Notes under the pieces: model-generated
Told to the model about the DNA's origin: nothing
Seen by the model: the letters and a program-made list of their open reading frames with translations, nothing else
Database searches by the model: none
Part shown: positions 54,028-63,034 of the stretch, in pieces
How the letters are laid out: each line of letters opens with the position of its first letter
Position numbering within the stretch: the first letter of the stretch is position 1
DNA from: Chitinophaga japonensis
Lineage (GTDB): Bacteria; Bacteroidota; Bacteroidia; Chitinophagales; Chitinophagaceae
DNA: 64,000 nucleotides
Direction of reading: 5' to 3'
Assembly (NCBI RefSeq): GCF_007830125.1
Contig: NZ_VLLG01000002.1
Location: forward strand, 506,985-570,984
Position numbers and translations under genes: made by a program

Positions 54028-57000
54028 TTAGAAGGTTACATTCAATCCTACCGTATAGGAACGGGTAGCGGGGTAGCTGCCCAGGTCATAGCCCCATAAC
54101 AGGTTCCTGTTCTGTTGGGAGGAATCATCACTGCGGGAGTTCACCTCCGGGTCATAGCCGGTATACTTTGTAAAGGTGAGCAGGTTCTGCGCACTACCGT
54201 ATATCCGTACCTGTTGTATACCCCATCGGGTGGTGATGACGGCCGGCAGCGTATAGCCCAGCATCAGGTTCTTCAGGCGCAGGTAAGAGCCATCCTCTAT
54301 GTAGCGGCTGCTCATATCGCCGGTGCCCTGGTCCAGCGCCTGGATGGTGTTGCTGGTGCCTTCGCCGTGCCAGTAATCCAGCACCTTGCGCAGGGAGTTC
54401 TCTTCGTTACCGGAGCGCTCCAGCTTGAACAGGTTCAGGTTCAGGATATCATTGCCATAGGAGCCCTGGAAGAAAATGCTCAGGTCAAAGTTCCGGTAGG
54501 AAAAATCATTGGAGAAGCCATAGGTGAAATCCGGCATGGCGGAGCCTATGATGGTACGGTCATCCGGTGTGATCTCCCCATCGTTGTTCACGTCCCTGAA
54601 CTTTACGGTGCCCGGCTGGGCATTGGGGGCGGGCAGGTCCGCTACTTCCTTGGCATTCTGGTAAATGCCGTCAAACACATAACCGTAAAACTCCCCGATC
54701 TCATGGCCGATGCGCAGCACGCCGGTGCGGCTGAAACCACTGCCCAGCGCACCGGCGGAACCATTCAGGTAGATCTCTTCCAGGTCGCCCAGCTCCAGCA
54801 CCTTGTTCTTATTGGCGCTGAAGTTAAGGTTGGTGCTCCAGGTAAATGCGCCGGTAAGGTTGCGGGTATTGATCTCAAACTCCCATCCCCGGTTCTGCAT
54901 TTTACCGATGTTGCTCATAATGCTGGTATAGCCGGTATAAGCGGCCACGGGCTTGCTGTACAGCAGGTTGAAGGTGGTTTTCTGGTAATAATCTACGGAG
55001 GCGCTGATCCGGTCCTTCAGGATGCTGAGGTCCATACCGGCATCCAGTTGCCGGGTGGTTTCCCAGGTAAGGTTGGGATTGGCCATGGCATTATTGCTGG
55101 CGCCTACCAGTTCCGTATTGCCGTAAGCGTAGGCATTGGCGCCCAGCGTAATGCGGGCCAGCGACTGGTAGCGGGAAATGGCCTGGCTGCCGGATTCCCC
55201 ATAGCTCACGCGCAGCTTCAGGTTATTGACAAAACCGCTGTGCCGGAGAAACTCCTCTTCGCTCACGCGCCAGGCCAGGGCGGCGGAGGGGAAAAAGGCC
55301 CACTTGTTGTTCTTCGCAAATTTGGAAGCGCCGTCTGCACGGCCGGAGAGCGTAAGCAGGTACCGGTCCTTAAAGGCATAGTTGATCCTGCCCAGGAAAG
55401 AGGCCAGCGTATTGCGACCGTGCCCGGAGCTGATCAGCGCATTGCTGGCCGCGCTCAGGTCGTTGTACTGCAGCACTTCCGTGGTGAGCTTGCGGCCGGT
55501 AGCGTCAAAGCTGTAGCCTTCCTCCGCTTCCGCGGTAAAGCCGCCCAGCACTGTAAAACGGTGATCGCTGAACGTTTTATCATAGGTGAGCGTGTTCTCG
55601 ATGATCCAGTGGTTATACTTGCTGGTGGCCGCTTCCGCCATACCGGTGTTCAGCGCTTCCATCAGCTTGCCGGAAGTGAAGAACTTGTTCAGGTTATCCT
55701 CGTAATCGTAGGAAAAGCTGGTGCGGAAATTCAGGTCACGGGCCACCTCGTAGTTGGCAAACAGGCTGCTCACCAGGCGGGTAGTATTATAGCGGCGCTC
55801 CCGTTCGTAGATCTGGGCCACCGGGTTTTCCAACTGGCTGCCGGCATTGCGCATGCGGTTGTATTCGCCTTCGGCATCGTATACCGGCAGGGTAGGATCA
55901 AAGCGGGTGGCGTTCTGGATAATATCGCCCCCCTCGGAGCCGCCGGCCCGGTTCTCAGAAGCGCGGTTCTCGCCGCTCTTCACTACGTACAGGTTCAGCC
56001 CTACCCGCAGCCGGCTGTTGATTTCATGGTCCAGGTTGAGGCGCAGGGAGGCCCGGGTAAAATCGGAGCGTTTGATAATGCCGCGCTGCTTCATGTAGCC
56101 GGCAGACAGCATGAAGCGCGTTTTCTCGCTGCCCCCGGAGATGGACAGCTCATGGCTCATTTGCTGCCCCGATTGGTACACCTCGTCCTGCCAGTCGGTG
56201 TTCACGGCAGGGTCAATGGTGCTCAGCTCGGACTCCAGGGCCGGGGCACGGGCATCGCCGGTGCTTTTATAAAGGTCCAGCAGGGCGTGGCGCATCTGCA
56301 GGTACTCGCCGGCATTCAGCAGATCCAGCTTGTTGGCCACCTGCTGCCAACTGGTATAGGTGTTGTAGCTCACTTTTGTTTTGCCGGCCTTGCCGCGCCT
56401 GGTGGTGATCATGATCACCCCATTGGCGCCGCGGGAGCCATAGATGGCGGTAGCGGAGGCATCTTTCAGCACGTCCATGGAAGCAATGTCATTTGGATTG
56501 ATGTCCTGGAAACTGGCGCCTATCACGCCGTCTATCACCACCAGCGGGTCGTTGCTGCCGTTGATGGAATTGCTGCCGCGGATATTCACCCGTACAGAGC
56601 CGCCGGGACGGCCGCTGTTATTCATGACCTGTACGCCGGGCAGCTTGCCCTGCAACATCTGGTCCGCGCGGGTAACGGGCAGCTTGTTCAGCTCTGCCCC
56701 GCTTACGGAGGTAACAGCGCCGGTCACATCCTTTCTTTTCTGCTGTCCGTAGCCCACCACCACCACTTCCTCCAGCTTGCGCTCATCTTCTTCCAGGCTG
56801 ACGCTAATGCCCCCGGTGCGGCCATTGAGCGGCTCCTGGCGGCTGAGGTAACCGATATAGGTAAATACCAGCGTGCCATCAGGGTCCGGCACCTGCAGCC
56901 GGAACGCTCCCCGGGCATCGGTTTGCGTACCGATATTCCTGCCGGCGACGGCCACGGTCACTCCTACCAGCGGCGCCCCGTCCCTGGCGGCGGCAACAGT

Positions 57001-57099
57001 GCCTTTGACGGTAGTAAGGGATTGGGCATGAACAAGGAAAGTTGGCGTGAGCAGGCAAAGCAGCAGCCACCTGATCTTGGTTGAGAACAGTTTGTTCAT
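54028..57099 (-). CDS. SusC/RagA-family TonB-linked receptor (pair 3)
   Basis: A 1023-residue receptor with signal peptide ending 'TFLVHAQ', carboxypeptidase-like domain ('GTVAAARDGAPLVGVTVAVA'), 'LEEVVVVGYGQQKRKDVTGA', plug ('NDPLVVIDGVIGASFQDI') and barrel ending 'YTVGLNVTF'. It works with the SusD lipoprotein encoded directly downstream. It is divergent from the two-domain DUF1080 gene across a 358-bp region with three operator-like palindromes, which ties the pair to 3-keto-sugar use. Confidence 0.95.
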   Translation of the reverse strand: MNKLFSTKIRWLLLCLLTPTFLVHAQSLTTVKGTVAAARDGAPLVGVTVAVAGRNIGTQTDARGAFRLQVPDPDGTLVFTYIGYLSRQEPLNGRTGGISVSLEEDERKLEEVVVVGYGQQKRKDVTGAVTSVSGAELNKLPVTRADQMLQGKLPGVQVMNNSGRPGGSVRVNIRGSNSINGSNDPLVVIDGVIGASFQDINPNDIASMDVLKDASATAIYGSRGANGVIMITTRRGKAGKTKVSYNTYTSWQQVANKLDLLNAGEYLQMRHALLDLYKSTGDARAPALESELSTIDPAVNTDWQDEVYQSGQQMSHELSISGGSEKTRFMLSAGYMKQRGIIKRSDFTRASLRLNLDHEINSRLRVGLNLYVVKSGENRASENRAGGSEGGDIIQNATRFDPTLPVYDAEGEYNRMRNAGSQLENPVAQIYERERRYNTTRLVSSLFANYEVARDLNFRTSFSYDYEDNLNKFFTSGKLMEALNTGMAEAATSKYNHWIIENTLTYDKTFSDHRFTVLGGFTAEAEEGYSFDATGRKLTTEVLQYNDLSAASNALISSGHGRNTLASFLGRINYAFKDRYLLTLSGRADGASKFAKNNKWAFFPSAALAWRVSEEEFLRHSGFVNNLKLRVSYGESGSQAISRYQSLARITLGANAYAYGNTELVGASNNAMANPNLTWETTRQLDAGMDLSILKDRISASVDYYQKTTFNLLYSKPVAAYTGYTSIMSNIGKMQNRGWEFEINTRNLTGAFTWSTNLNFSANKNKVLELGDLEEIYLNGSAGALGSGFSRTGVLRIGHEIGEFYGYVFDGIYQNAKEVADLPAPNAQPGTVKFRDVNNDGEITPDDRTIIGSAMPDFTYGFSNDFSYRNFDLSIFFQGSYGNDILNLNLFKLERSGNEENSLRKVLDYWHGEGTSNTIQALDQGTGDMSSRYIEDGSYLRLKNLMLGYTLPAVITTRWGIQQVRIYGSAQNLLTFTKYTGYDPEVNSRSDDSSQQNRNLLWGYDLGSYPATRSYTVGLNVTF

Positions 57100-57211
57100 A
57101 ACGGATAATATTTAAATGTTAACTGATGCTGGTTGAAAGACTTGTGATCTTGTTTGTAATCCTGTTTTTGATGACGTGTTCTTGTTTTCCTGACGTGGAT
57201 CTACCCCCTTT

Positions 57212-57277
57212 ACGCAAACGTTTGCGTATTTATGCAAGGTAAAGCTAGTAATTTTTTCATATAATGCAATCGTTTGC
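57212..57277 (-). promoter_or_regulatory. two LacI-type operators controlling susC pair 3
   Basis: ACGCAAACGTTTGCGT (57212-57227) is a perfect 16-bp palindrome; GCAATCGTTTGC (57266-57277) is identical to the susC pair 1 core. The second lies upstream of the -7-like box TACCTTG (57241-57235) and the first just downstream of it, an arrangement suited to repression by looping. Confidence 0.6.
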
Positions 57278-57320
57278 ATTAATATTTTCAGGGACTTTTT
57301 CCGTTCATCACATTTTTCAT

Positions 57321-57358
57321 GCAATCGGTTGTGTAATTTGTATCCATTTTATAATTTG
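57321..57358 (+). promoter_or_regulatory. operator variant and -7 box of the two-domain DUF1080 gene
   Basis: GCAATCGGTTGT (57321-57332) differs from the core in two bases. Exactly 19 nt later is TAATTTG (57352-57358), a TAnnTTG box. The spacing equals that before susC pairs 1 and 2. Confidence 0.6.
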
Positions 57359-57457
57359 GAAGCGTTTTAAGCCCGTCCGCTATGGACCGCATAACCGGGA
57401 TAGAACTGCGAAGGCGCTGTTAAAGGCGCCGCCTGCTAAATCAGATAAATACACGTA

Positions 57458-58837
57458 ATGAAAAAGATACTTATTCTATGCAGCAGTGTATTGCTGCTAC
57501 ATGGCGTTACAAGCGCCGCCGGCCCCGGCGAAAAAAAGGGACAGTGGCAATCACTTTTTAACGGCAAGGACCTGAAAGGGTGGAAACAATTGGGAGGTAC
57601 AGCAAAATACAGTGCGCAAAACAACGAGATTGTAGGCACTACGGTTTTAGAAACCCCCAACTCTTTCCTGGCTACCGAAAAAGAATATGGCAATTTTATA
57701 CTGGAGCTGGAGTTCAGGCTGGACAAAGCATTCAACTCCGGCATACAGTTCCGGAGCCAAAGCCGGCCCGACTACCAGAACGGCCGCGTATTTGGTTACC
57801 AGATGGAAATAGACCCGTCTGACCGGCGCTGGAGCGGCGGCATATACGAGGAAGGCCGGCGCGGCTGGCAGTACCCGATGGAGCTGAATCCCGGCGCACA
57901 GCACGCCTTTAAAAAGGAAGGCTGGAACAAATACCGCATTGAATGCCGGGGCGCGGAGATCCGCACCTGGGTAAACGGGGTGCCTGCCGCCCACCTGGTG
58001 GATACGGCCCTGCCCAAAGGCTTCATTGCCCTGCAGGTGCACAGCATCGGCAGGAAAACGGAAGACGCGGGCAAGAACATCCGCTGGCGGAATATCCGCA
58101 TCATTGAGGACCCGGCAGCTTCCCAGTATTCACCGTACGACGGCATTTACGTGGTGAACAACGTGCCCAACAACCTGTCTGAACAGCAGGAAAAGAACGG
58201 GTTCGCCCTGCTGTGGGACGGCCGGACCAGCAAAGGCTGGCGGGGCGCTTTCAAGGAAAAGTTCCCCGAAGGCGGCTGGACCATGAATGACGGCACGCTC
58301 ACCATTCACCAGTCCAACGGCGATGAAATGGGCTCCGGCGGGGACATCGTTACCGAGAAGGAATACGGCGCCTTTGAGCTGGAATTTGAGTTTAAGCTTT
58401 CGGACGGTGCCAACAGCGGCGTGAAGTATTTTGTGAAGGAAGATTACGAAACAGGGGGCAAATCGGCCATCGGGCTGGAGTACCAGGTGCTGGACGATGA
58501 AAAGCACCCGGACGCCAAACTGGGCCGTGATGGCAACCGTACCCTGGCCTCCTTATATGACCTGATGCACCGCAAACAGATAAAACAAGCGTTGAAACCG
58601 ATTGGAGAATGGAATAAAGGCCGTATTATTGTGATGCGAAATAACCATGTGGAACATTGGCTGAACGGTTTTAAAGTACTGGAGTATGAACGCGGATCGC
58701 AGGCCTTCAAGGACCTGGTAGCCATCAGCAAATATAAAAAATGGAAAAACTTCGGATTGTGGCCGGAAGGGCACATCCTTTTGCAGGATCACGGTAACAC
58801 GGTATCGTTCCGCAGCCTGCGTATAAAAACGATGTAA
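57458..58837 (+). CDS. secreted protein with two DUF1080 domains
   Basis: A 459-residue exported protein (signal peptide ending near 'GVTSAAGPG'). Domain 1 spans about 28-222 ('[17 protein letters not shown]', '[15 protein letters not shown]', '[12 protein letters not shown]') and domain 2 about 245-458 ('[17 protein letters not shown]', '[14 protein letters not shown]', '[12 protein letters not shown]'). Most family members have one domain; the tandem form may bind and cleave a larger 3-keto-glycoside. It has its own operator-promoter and is divergent from susC pair 3. Confidence 0.92.
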   Translation: MKKILILCSSVLLLHGVTSAAGPGEKKGQWQSLFNGKDLKGWKQLGGTAKYSAQNNEIVGTTVLETPNSFLATEKEYGNFILELEFRLDKAFNSGIQFRSQSRPDYQNGRVFGYQMEIDPSDRRWSGGIYEEGRRGWQYPMELNPGAQHAFKKEGWNKYRIECRGAEIRTWVNGVPAAHLVDTALPKGFIALQVHSIGRKTEDAGKNIRWRNIRIIEDPAASQYSPYDGIYVVNNVPNNLSEQQEKNGFALLWDGRTSKGWRGAFKEKFPEGGWTMNDGTLTIHQSNGDEMGSGGDIVTEKEYGAFELEFEFKLSDGANSGVKYFVKEDYETGGKSAIGLEYQVLDDEKHPDAKLGRDGNRTLASLYDLMHRKQIKQALKPIGEWNKGRIIVMRNNHVEHWLNGFKVLEYERGSQAFKDLVAISKYKKWKNFGLWPEGHILLQDHGNTVSFRSLRIKTM

Positions 58838-58862
58838 GAAATAAGAAGTAGGAAGTAAGAAG
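58838..58862 (+). repeat. single arm of the AAGTAGGAAGTAAG repeat word
   Basis: Directly after the stop codon comes an A/G-rich run made of the word seen at 23041-23070 (AAGTAGGAAGTAAG). No complementary arm follows; a conventional terminator lies 60 bp downstream instead. It may be a decayed member of the inverted-repeat set. Confidence 0.5.
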
Positions 58863-58920
58863 CAGAACATCGTATTTCCTGTTTATTAAAGAGTTTTCAT
58901 TGTTCACTGTTCTATATAAA

Positions 58921-58948
58921 ACATTCCGATTCTTCGGAGTGTTTTTTT
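58921..58948 (+). terminator. intrinsic terminator after the two-domain DUF1080 gene
   Basis: Stem ACATTCCGA / TCGGAGTGT (58921-58929 / 58934-58942) with one G-U pair, loop TTCT, seven T residues. It ends 22 bp before the next start codon, and the T-tract runs into a possible -7 box TATTTTTA (58948-58955). Confidence 0.85.
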
Positions 58949-58969
58949 ATTTTTAGAGAAACCACACCA

Positions 58970-60733
58970 ATGACTATACCAAGATCTTCCTGCCTGCTCC
59001 TGGCCGGGGCACTGGCTTTCAGCGCCTGTAACACCGGCACGGAGCAGCAAAGCAGCACCGCCGCTGCCGACTCCCTGCATCATATTGTGCACCGCTATTA
59101 TGACGACAAGATGCAGCTCTTTCCCATAGACGCTACCTTTAACGGGGAGCACCAGTATGACGGGCTGCTGCACATTGATATCAGCGAAGGTTTCCGCCAG
59201 CGACTGGACAGCTTTGCCGGCCGCTACCTGCAGCAACTGCAGGGTGTGGACACATCGGGACTGTCATCCAACGACCGTATCAGCTACGAGATGTTGCTGC
59301 GGGAACTGAATATGACCCGGGAAAGCCTGCAGTTCCATGACCACCTGATGCCGATACACCAGTTCTGGGGACTTACGCTTACCCTGCCCCAACTGGGCTC
59401 CGGCACCAGCGCCCAACCCTTTAAGACAAAAGAAGATTATGAAAAGTTCATGCAGCGCATGAAAACTTTTGCCGAATGGGCGGATACCGCCATTGCCAAT
59501 ATGCGCAAAGGCATGGCCACCGGTTATGTGCTGCCTGAAGCACTGGTGGTGAAAGTGATCCCGCAGTTGCGGGACCTTGCCAGCAACGATACCGGCAACG
59601 TTTTTTTCGGCCCACTGAAAACCCTGCCGGCAGGAACAGACACTGCCTTTGCCAGCGCCTACCGCCATACTATTACGGCATATGTTTTCCCGGCCTATGC
59701 AAAGCTGCAGCGTTTCCTGCAGGAAGAGTACCTGCCCAAAGCCCGCAGCAGCAGCGGTATTGCAGGCGTACCGGACGGCAAGGCCTATTACAATTACCTG
59801 ATCCGCTACTGGACCACTACCAACAAAACCCCGGATGAGATATTTGATACCGGCCAGAAAGAAGTGGCCCGCATACGGGGCGAAATGGAGCAGATAAAGA
59901 ACAGCACCGGTTTTAAGGGAGACCTGGCGGCCTTCTTCCAGTTTGTGCGCAGCGACCCGCAGTTCAGAATATTCAAAACGCCGGCCCAGGTGCTGGATTC
60001 TTTCCGGGCCATTGAGCACAAGATCATGCCCGGCGTAAAGCAGATGTACGCCCTCCTGCCCAAAACAAGCTTCGAGGTAAGGCAGACGGAGGCTTTCCGG
60101 GCCGCCTCCGCCAGCGCGGAATATATGCAGGGCAGCGCAGACGGATCGCGCCCGGGCGTATTTTACGTGCCGATACTGGATGCGAAAAAGTTCAGCTATG
60201 TAGGCATGGAATCCCTGTTCCTGCATGAGGCCATACCGGGACACCATTTCCAGATATCGCTGCAGCAGGAGAACGATTCTCTTCCCCGGTTCCGCCGCTT
60301 TAGCTGGATAGGCGCCTACGGGGAAGGATACGCGCTTTACTGCGAAGGGCTGGGAAGGGAGCTGGGCTTGTACACCAATCCCTATATGTACTTTGGCCGC
60401 CTGAGCGACGAGATACACCGCGCCATACGCCTGGTGGTGGATGTAGGCATGCATGCCAAAGGCTGGAGCCGGGAGCAGGCCTTGCAGTACATGCTGGAAA
60501 ATGAGCCCCTGTCAGAAGACGAAGCCGTGGCGGAGATAGAACGCTACATGGCTGTGCCGGCCCAGGCGCTTTCCTACAAAACCGGCGAACTGAAGATACT
60601 GGAGCTGCGCCGGAGGTATGAGCAACTGCAGGGCGGCCAGTTCAGCCTGAAAGACTTCCATGACGAGCTGCTGAAAGATGGCTGCGTGCCCCTCAGCGTG
60701 CTGGAAGAGAAAATGAAGCGCCGGTTTGAATAA
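58970..60733 (+). CDS. DUF885 family lipoprotein (putative metallohydrolase)
   Basis: A 587-residue lipoprotein with lipobox 'ALAFSAC' (cysteine 20). The DUF885 hallmark HEAIPGHH is at residues 419-426, preceded by 'MESLFLHEA' and followed by 'RFSWIGAYGEGYALYCEGLG'. The HExxxxHH arrangement suggests a zinc-dependent peptidase or hydrolase, but no substrate is established for the family. It probably acts in the periplasm. A separate promoter is implied by the terminator just upstream. Confidence 0.9.
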   Translation: MTIPRSSCLLLAGALAFSACNTGTEQQSSTAAADSLHHIVHRYYDDKMQLFPIDATFNGEHQYDGLLHIDISEGFRQRLDSFAGRYLQQLQGVDTSGLSSNDRISYEMLLRELNMTRESLQFHDHLMPIHQFWGLTLTLPQLGSGTSAQPFKTKEDYEKFMQRMKTFAEWADTAIANMRKGMATGYVLPEALVVKVIPQLRDLASNDTGNVFFGPLKTLPAGTDTAFASAYRHTITAYVFPAYAKLQRFLQEEYLPKARSSSGIAGVPDGKAYYNYLIRYWTTTNKTPDEIFDTGQKEVARIRGEMEQIKNSTGFKGDLAAFFQFVRSDPQFRIFKTPAQVLDSFRAIEHKIMPGVKQMYALLPKTSFEVRQTEAFRAASASAEYMQGSADGSRPGVFYVPILDAKKFSYVGMESLFLHEAIPGHHFQISLQQENDSLPRFRRFSWIGAYGEGYALYCEGLGRELGLYTNPYMYFGRLSDEIHRAIRLVVDVGMHAKGWSREQALQYMLENEPLSEDEAVAEIERYMAVPAQALSYKTGELKILELRRRYEQLQGGQFSLKDFHDELLKDGCVPLSVLEEKMKRRFE

Positions 60734-60859
60734 AAATCCAAATCCCAACATCCAAAATCCAAATTCCAAAACAGGGCTGCCTCCGGCTAATATTAAACTT
60801 TTGTTAATAAGTTGGTGATTGCTAATATTTTGGAGTTTGGATTTTGGAATTTGGAATTT
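60734..60859. repeat. long inverted repeat (word ATCCAAATTCCAAA) after the DUF885 gene
   Basis: The left arm 60734-60771 starts right after the stop codon and is made of TCCAAA(A/T)(T/C) units; the right arm 60827-60859 is its imperfect complement. The 55-nt loop holds a further AT-rich inverted segment. The word family matches the repeat at 14809-14929. Confidence 0.7.
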
Positions 60860-61136
60860 CCCCCTTCTATCAGCCCCAACATTAACATTTTTATCATTTT
60901 GCTTTGCGAAAAGATGCTTAATTTTATATAAGGGTTAGCAACATGGGAACCACGAGCGTCTGAAGCAGGATTGACCATATTCCAGGACGGTTTTTCAATT
61001 TTCAGCCAGTCATATCTTATACTATGAAACACTGACTGTTATTGTACAGTCGATCAGGCTTTTGACCTCACTACTTTTCGGCTTAATGACTATTGGTATG
61101 GGCCAATTATTTTTAACTGCTTAATCTGATGGTATC
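60860..61136. other. intergenic region upstream of the YjbR-like gene
   Basis: Together with the repeat this gap is 403 bp. It contains a hairpin GACTGT / ACAGTC (61033-61038 / 61046-61051) inside a 21-nt stretch (61039-61059) that matches 6342-6362 in 18 positions. No clear -7 box or terminator was found. Confidence 0.4.
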
Positions 61137-61487
61137 ATGTTAGATCTTACTTTCAACTACTGCCTGTCATTTCCGGGCGTAACCGCCGAAGAAAAGTGGG
61201 ACGAAGAAATGTGTTTCTCCGTGGGTGAGAAGTTATTCTGCTCCATGCGGGTGGACCCTCCTTACAAGCTTTCTTTCAAATGCACACGGGAACAGTTCCA
61301 CAGCCTGATTGCGCGGCCCGGCATAGTGCCCATGCCTTACCTGGCGCGCTATCACTGGGTACAAATAAAACGCCCCGATACCCTGGAGTGGAGCGAGTTG
61401 CAGGCTTACATTCAACAAGCCTATGACCTGATCGTAAACATGCTGCCTCCAGAGGAACGGGACGCTATATTGAAGGCAAGGGTATAA
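61137..61487 (+). CDS. MmcQ/YjbR-family protein
   Basis: A 116-residue soluble protein with the MmcQ/YjbR (CyaY-like fold) pattern: 'FPGVTAEEKWDEEMCFSVGEKLFC', 'LSFKCTREQFHSLIARPGI', 'MPYLARYHWVQIKRPDTLEW', each shown here only in part. Structures of relatives suggest DNA binding, but the physiological role is unclear. It stands alone between the DUF885 gene and the convergent Gfo/Idh gene, 37 bp from the latter's stop. Confidence 0.85.
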   Translation: MLDLTFNYCLSFPGVTAEEKWDEEMCFSVGEKLFCSMRVDPPYKLSFKCTREQFHSLIARPGIVPMPYLARYHWVQIKRPDTLEWSELQAYIQQAYDLIVNMLPPEERDAILKARV

Positions 61488-61524
61488 CACTACGTATATT
61501 CCACACCGTTATATTACATCTCTG

Positions 61525-62868
61525 CTATATCACAGGCTCCCAACCTTTTTCGTAGCTCCTGCTCCATAACGCAGCGGCATCGGCATCGTCCAGGATATGC
61601 CCGTTGGAAGGATCGCAATGCAATACGCGGCCAACGCGCTGTGCAATGTTACCAAGATGGCACAACATTACGCTGGTATGCCCTATCGCAATTTCAGCAT
61701 TCAGCTTAGCCTTTCCTCTTATGCTTTCCAGGAAGTTGTTGATATGTATGGCATCCAGGAATTCCCCTGCCGGGCTTACCACGTTGGTCACGCTCTGCCC
61801 CGGGTTGCGCTCCTGCTGCTTTACTTCCTTTACCAGCTTGCCCTTGTTATCATAGACCTTGTAGCTGTCGCCGCCGGAGTTGTACAGGCTGCCTTTTTCG
61901 CCAAACAGGGTAAACCCGCGCCCGCTGCCTTCCAGCTCATACGGATGGCAACTGCGGCCTTCCCATGAAATGGATTTGCCGCCCTCGAACTCGAAATTCA
62001 CCGTCTGCGTGTCCGGCGTTTCCCAGTCATCCGGGGGGTAGGCATAACGGCCGCCAAAGGAAGTGACTTTGGTAGGGAATTTTACGTCCATGAACCAGCG
62101 CATGCAGTCCAGTTCGTGGGTGGCATTGTTGCACACCTCGCCGGTGCCCCAGTGCCAGCGCCAGTGCCAGTCATAATGCACAATGTTGTCCAGGTAATCC
62201 TTACGCGGGGCCGGTCCCTGCCACAGGTCCCAGTCCAGCGTGGACGGCACGGGTATTTTTTTGCCAATACCGATGGGTTGGCGGCTGTTTACGTACCAGC
62301 CCCGGGCATAATATACTTTCCCGATAATGTCCTGCTCTTGCACCTCCTTTACGGCCTGCTGCAGGTTAGGCCAGGAACGGCGCTGGTTGCCCATTTGCAC
62401 CAGGCGGTTGTGTTTGCGGGAGGAAGCCACCAGTTGCTCCCCTTCCTGCGGGTTGTGGCTGCAGGGTTTCTCCACGTACACGTGCTTGCCGGCCGCGCAG
62501 GCCATCATGCCGGCGGGGGCGTGCCAGTGGTCCGGCGCCGCTATGATCAGGGCATCCAGGTCTTTGCGCTCCAGCAGCTTGCGCACATCTTTGATCACTT
62601 CCGGCTTCCGCGTTGCGCCGGCGTCTGCTACGGCTTTTAACCCCTTCTGGATGGCGCCGTCCTCTACATCGCAGATGTAGGCGATCTCTGCGCCCGGCAG
62701 CTTGGCAGCCACCTGCGCCAGCCAGTTGCCACGGGAGTTGACGCCCATTACCCCCAGCGCTATTTTATTATTGGGCGCCTGCTGACCGAACACCGGGAAA
62801 TTCAGAAAGGTAAGACCGGCTCCCACACCTGCCATGGTACCGGTTTTAAGGAAATCTCTTCTTTGCAT
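61525..62868 (-). CDS. Tat-exported Gfo/Idh/MocA-family oxidoreductase
   Basis: The 447-residue protein starts with a twin-arginine signal (QRRDFLKTG, residues 2-10; signal about 30 residues), so it is folded with its NAD(P) cofactor before export to the periplasm. The Rossmann motif 'GVMGVNSRGNW' (about 39-49) and 'VYVEKPCSHN' (about 131-140) are family signatures. Bacteroidota relatives oxidise glycosides at C3, giving the 3-keto substrate for DUF1080 enzymes. An operator variant lies 79 bp upstream. The substrate link is inference. Confidence 0.92.
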   Translation of the reverse strand: MQRRDFLKTGTMAGVGAGLTFLNFPVFGQQAPNNKIALGVMGVNSRGNWLAQVAAKLPGAEIAYICDVEDGAIQKGLKAVADAGATRKPEVIKDVRKLLERKDLDALIIAAPDHWHAPAGMMACAAGKHVYVEKPCSHNPQEGEQLVASSRKHNRLVQMGNQRRSWPNLQQAVKEVQEQDIIGKVYYARGWYVNSRQPIGIGKKIPVPSTLDWDLWQGPAPRKDYLDNIVHYDWHWRWHWGTGEVCNNATHELDCMRWFMDVKFPTKVTSFGGRYAYPPDDWETPDTQTVNFEFEGGKSISWEGRSCHPYELEGSGRGFTLFGEKGSLYNSGGDSYKVYDNKGKLVKEVKQQERNPGQSVTNVVSPAGEFLDAIHINNFLESIRGKAKLNAEIAIGHTSVMLCHLGNIAQRVGRVLHCDPSNGHILDDADAAALWSRSYEKGWEPVI

Positions 62869-62946
62869 TGGATAATATTTATTGCGTGGAGTTTTATCCG
62901 GAAAAATAGTTTATAACGTGAATGGCCCTTAGCGCCCCCGACTCAT

Positions 62947-62958
62947 ACAATCGGTTGC
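62947..62958 (-). promoter_or_regulatory. operator variant upstream of the Gfo/Idh oxidoreductase
   Basis: On the minus strand this reads GCAACCGATTGT, close to the operator variant at 57321 (GCAATCGGTTGT) read from the other strand. No TAnnTTG box is found 19 nt downstream, so its role is less certain than for the susC sites. Confidence 0.4.
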
Positions 62959-63034
62959 ATAAAGTAAGGAAACCCTGCATAGAAATGCAAATATTTAGTG
63001 ATGAGCGTACGATAATAACTGTTAATTGCCGTGC

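Larger units (their letters stand above)
57100..57457. other. divergent regulatory region between susC pair 3 and the two-domain DUF1080 gene
   Basis: This 358-bp gap holds three palindromic operator-like sites (57214-57225, 57266-57277 and 57321-57332), listed below. Minus-strand candidate -7 boxes are TACCTTG (57241-57235) and TAGCTTTA (57248-57241). No other structure was seen. Confidence 0.55.

Noticed and set aside
54115..57084. A 989-codon plus-strand open frame, antisense to SusC pair 3
   Set aside because: Its translation is low-complexity with no recognisable domain, while the minus strand encodes a full SusC. The same holds for the long antisense frames over pheT (33242-35476) and several receptor genes; they result from the codon bias of the real genes.
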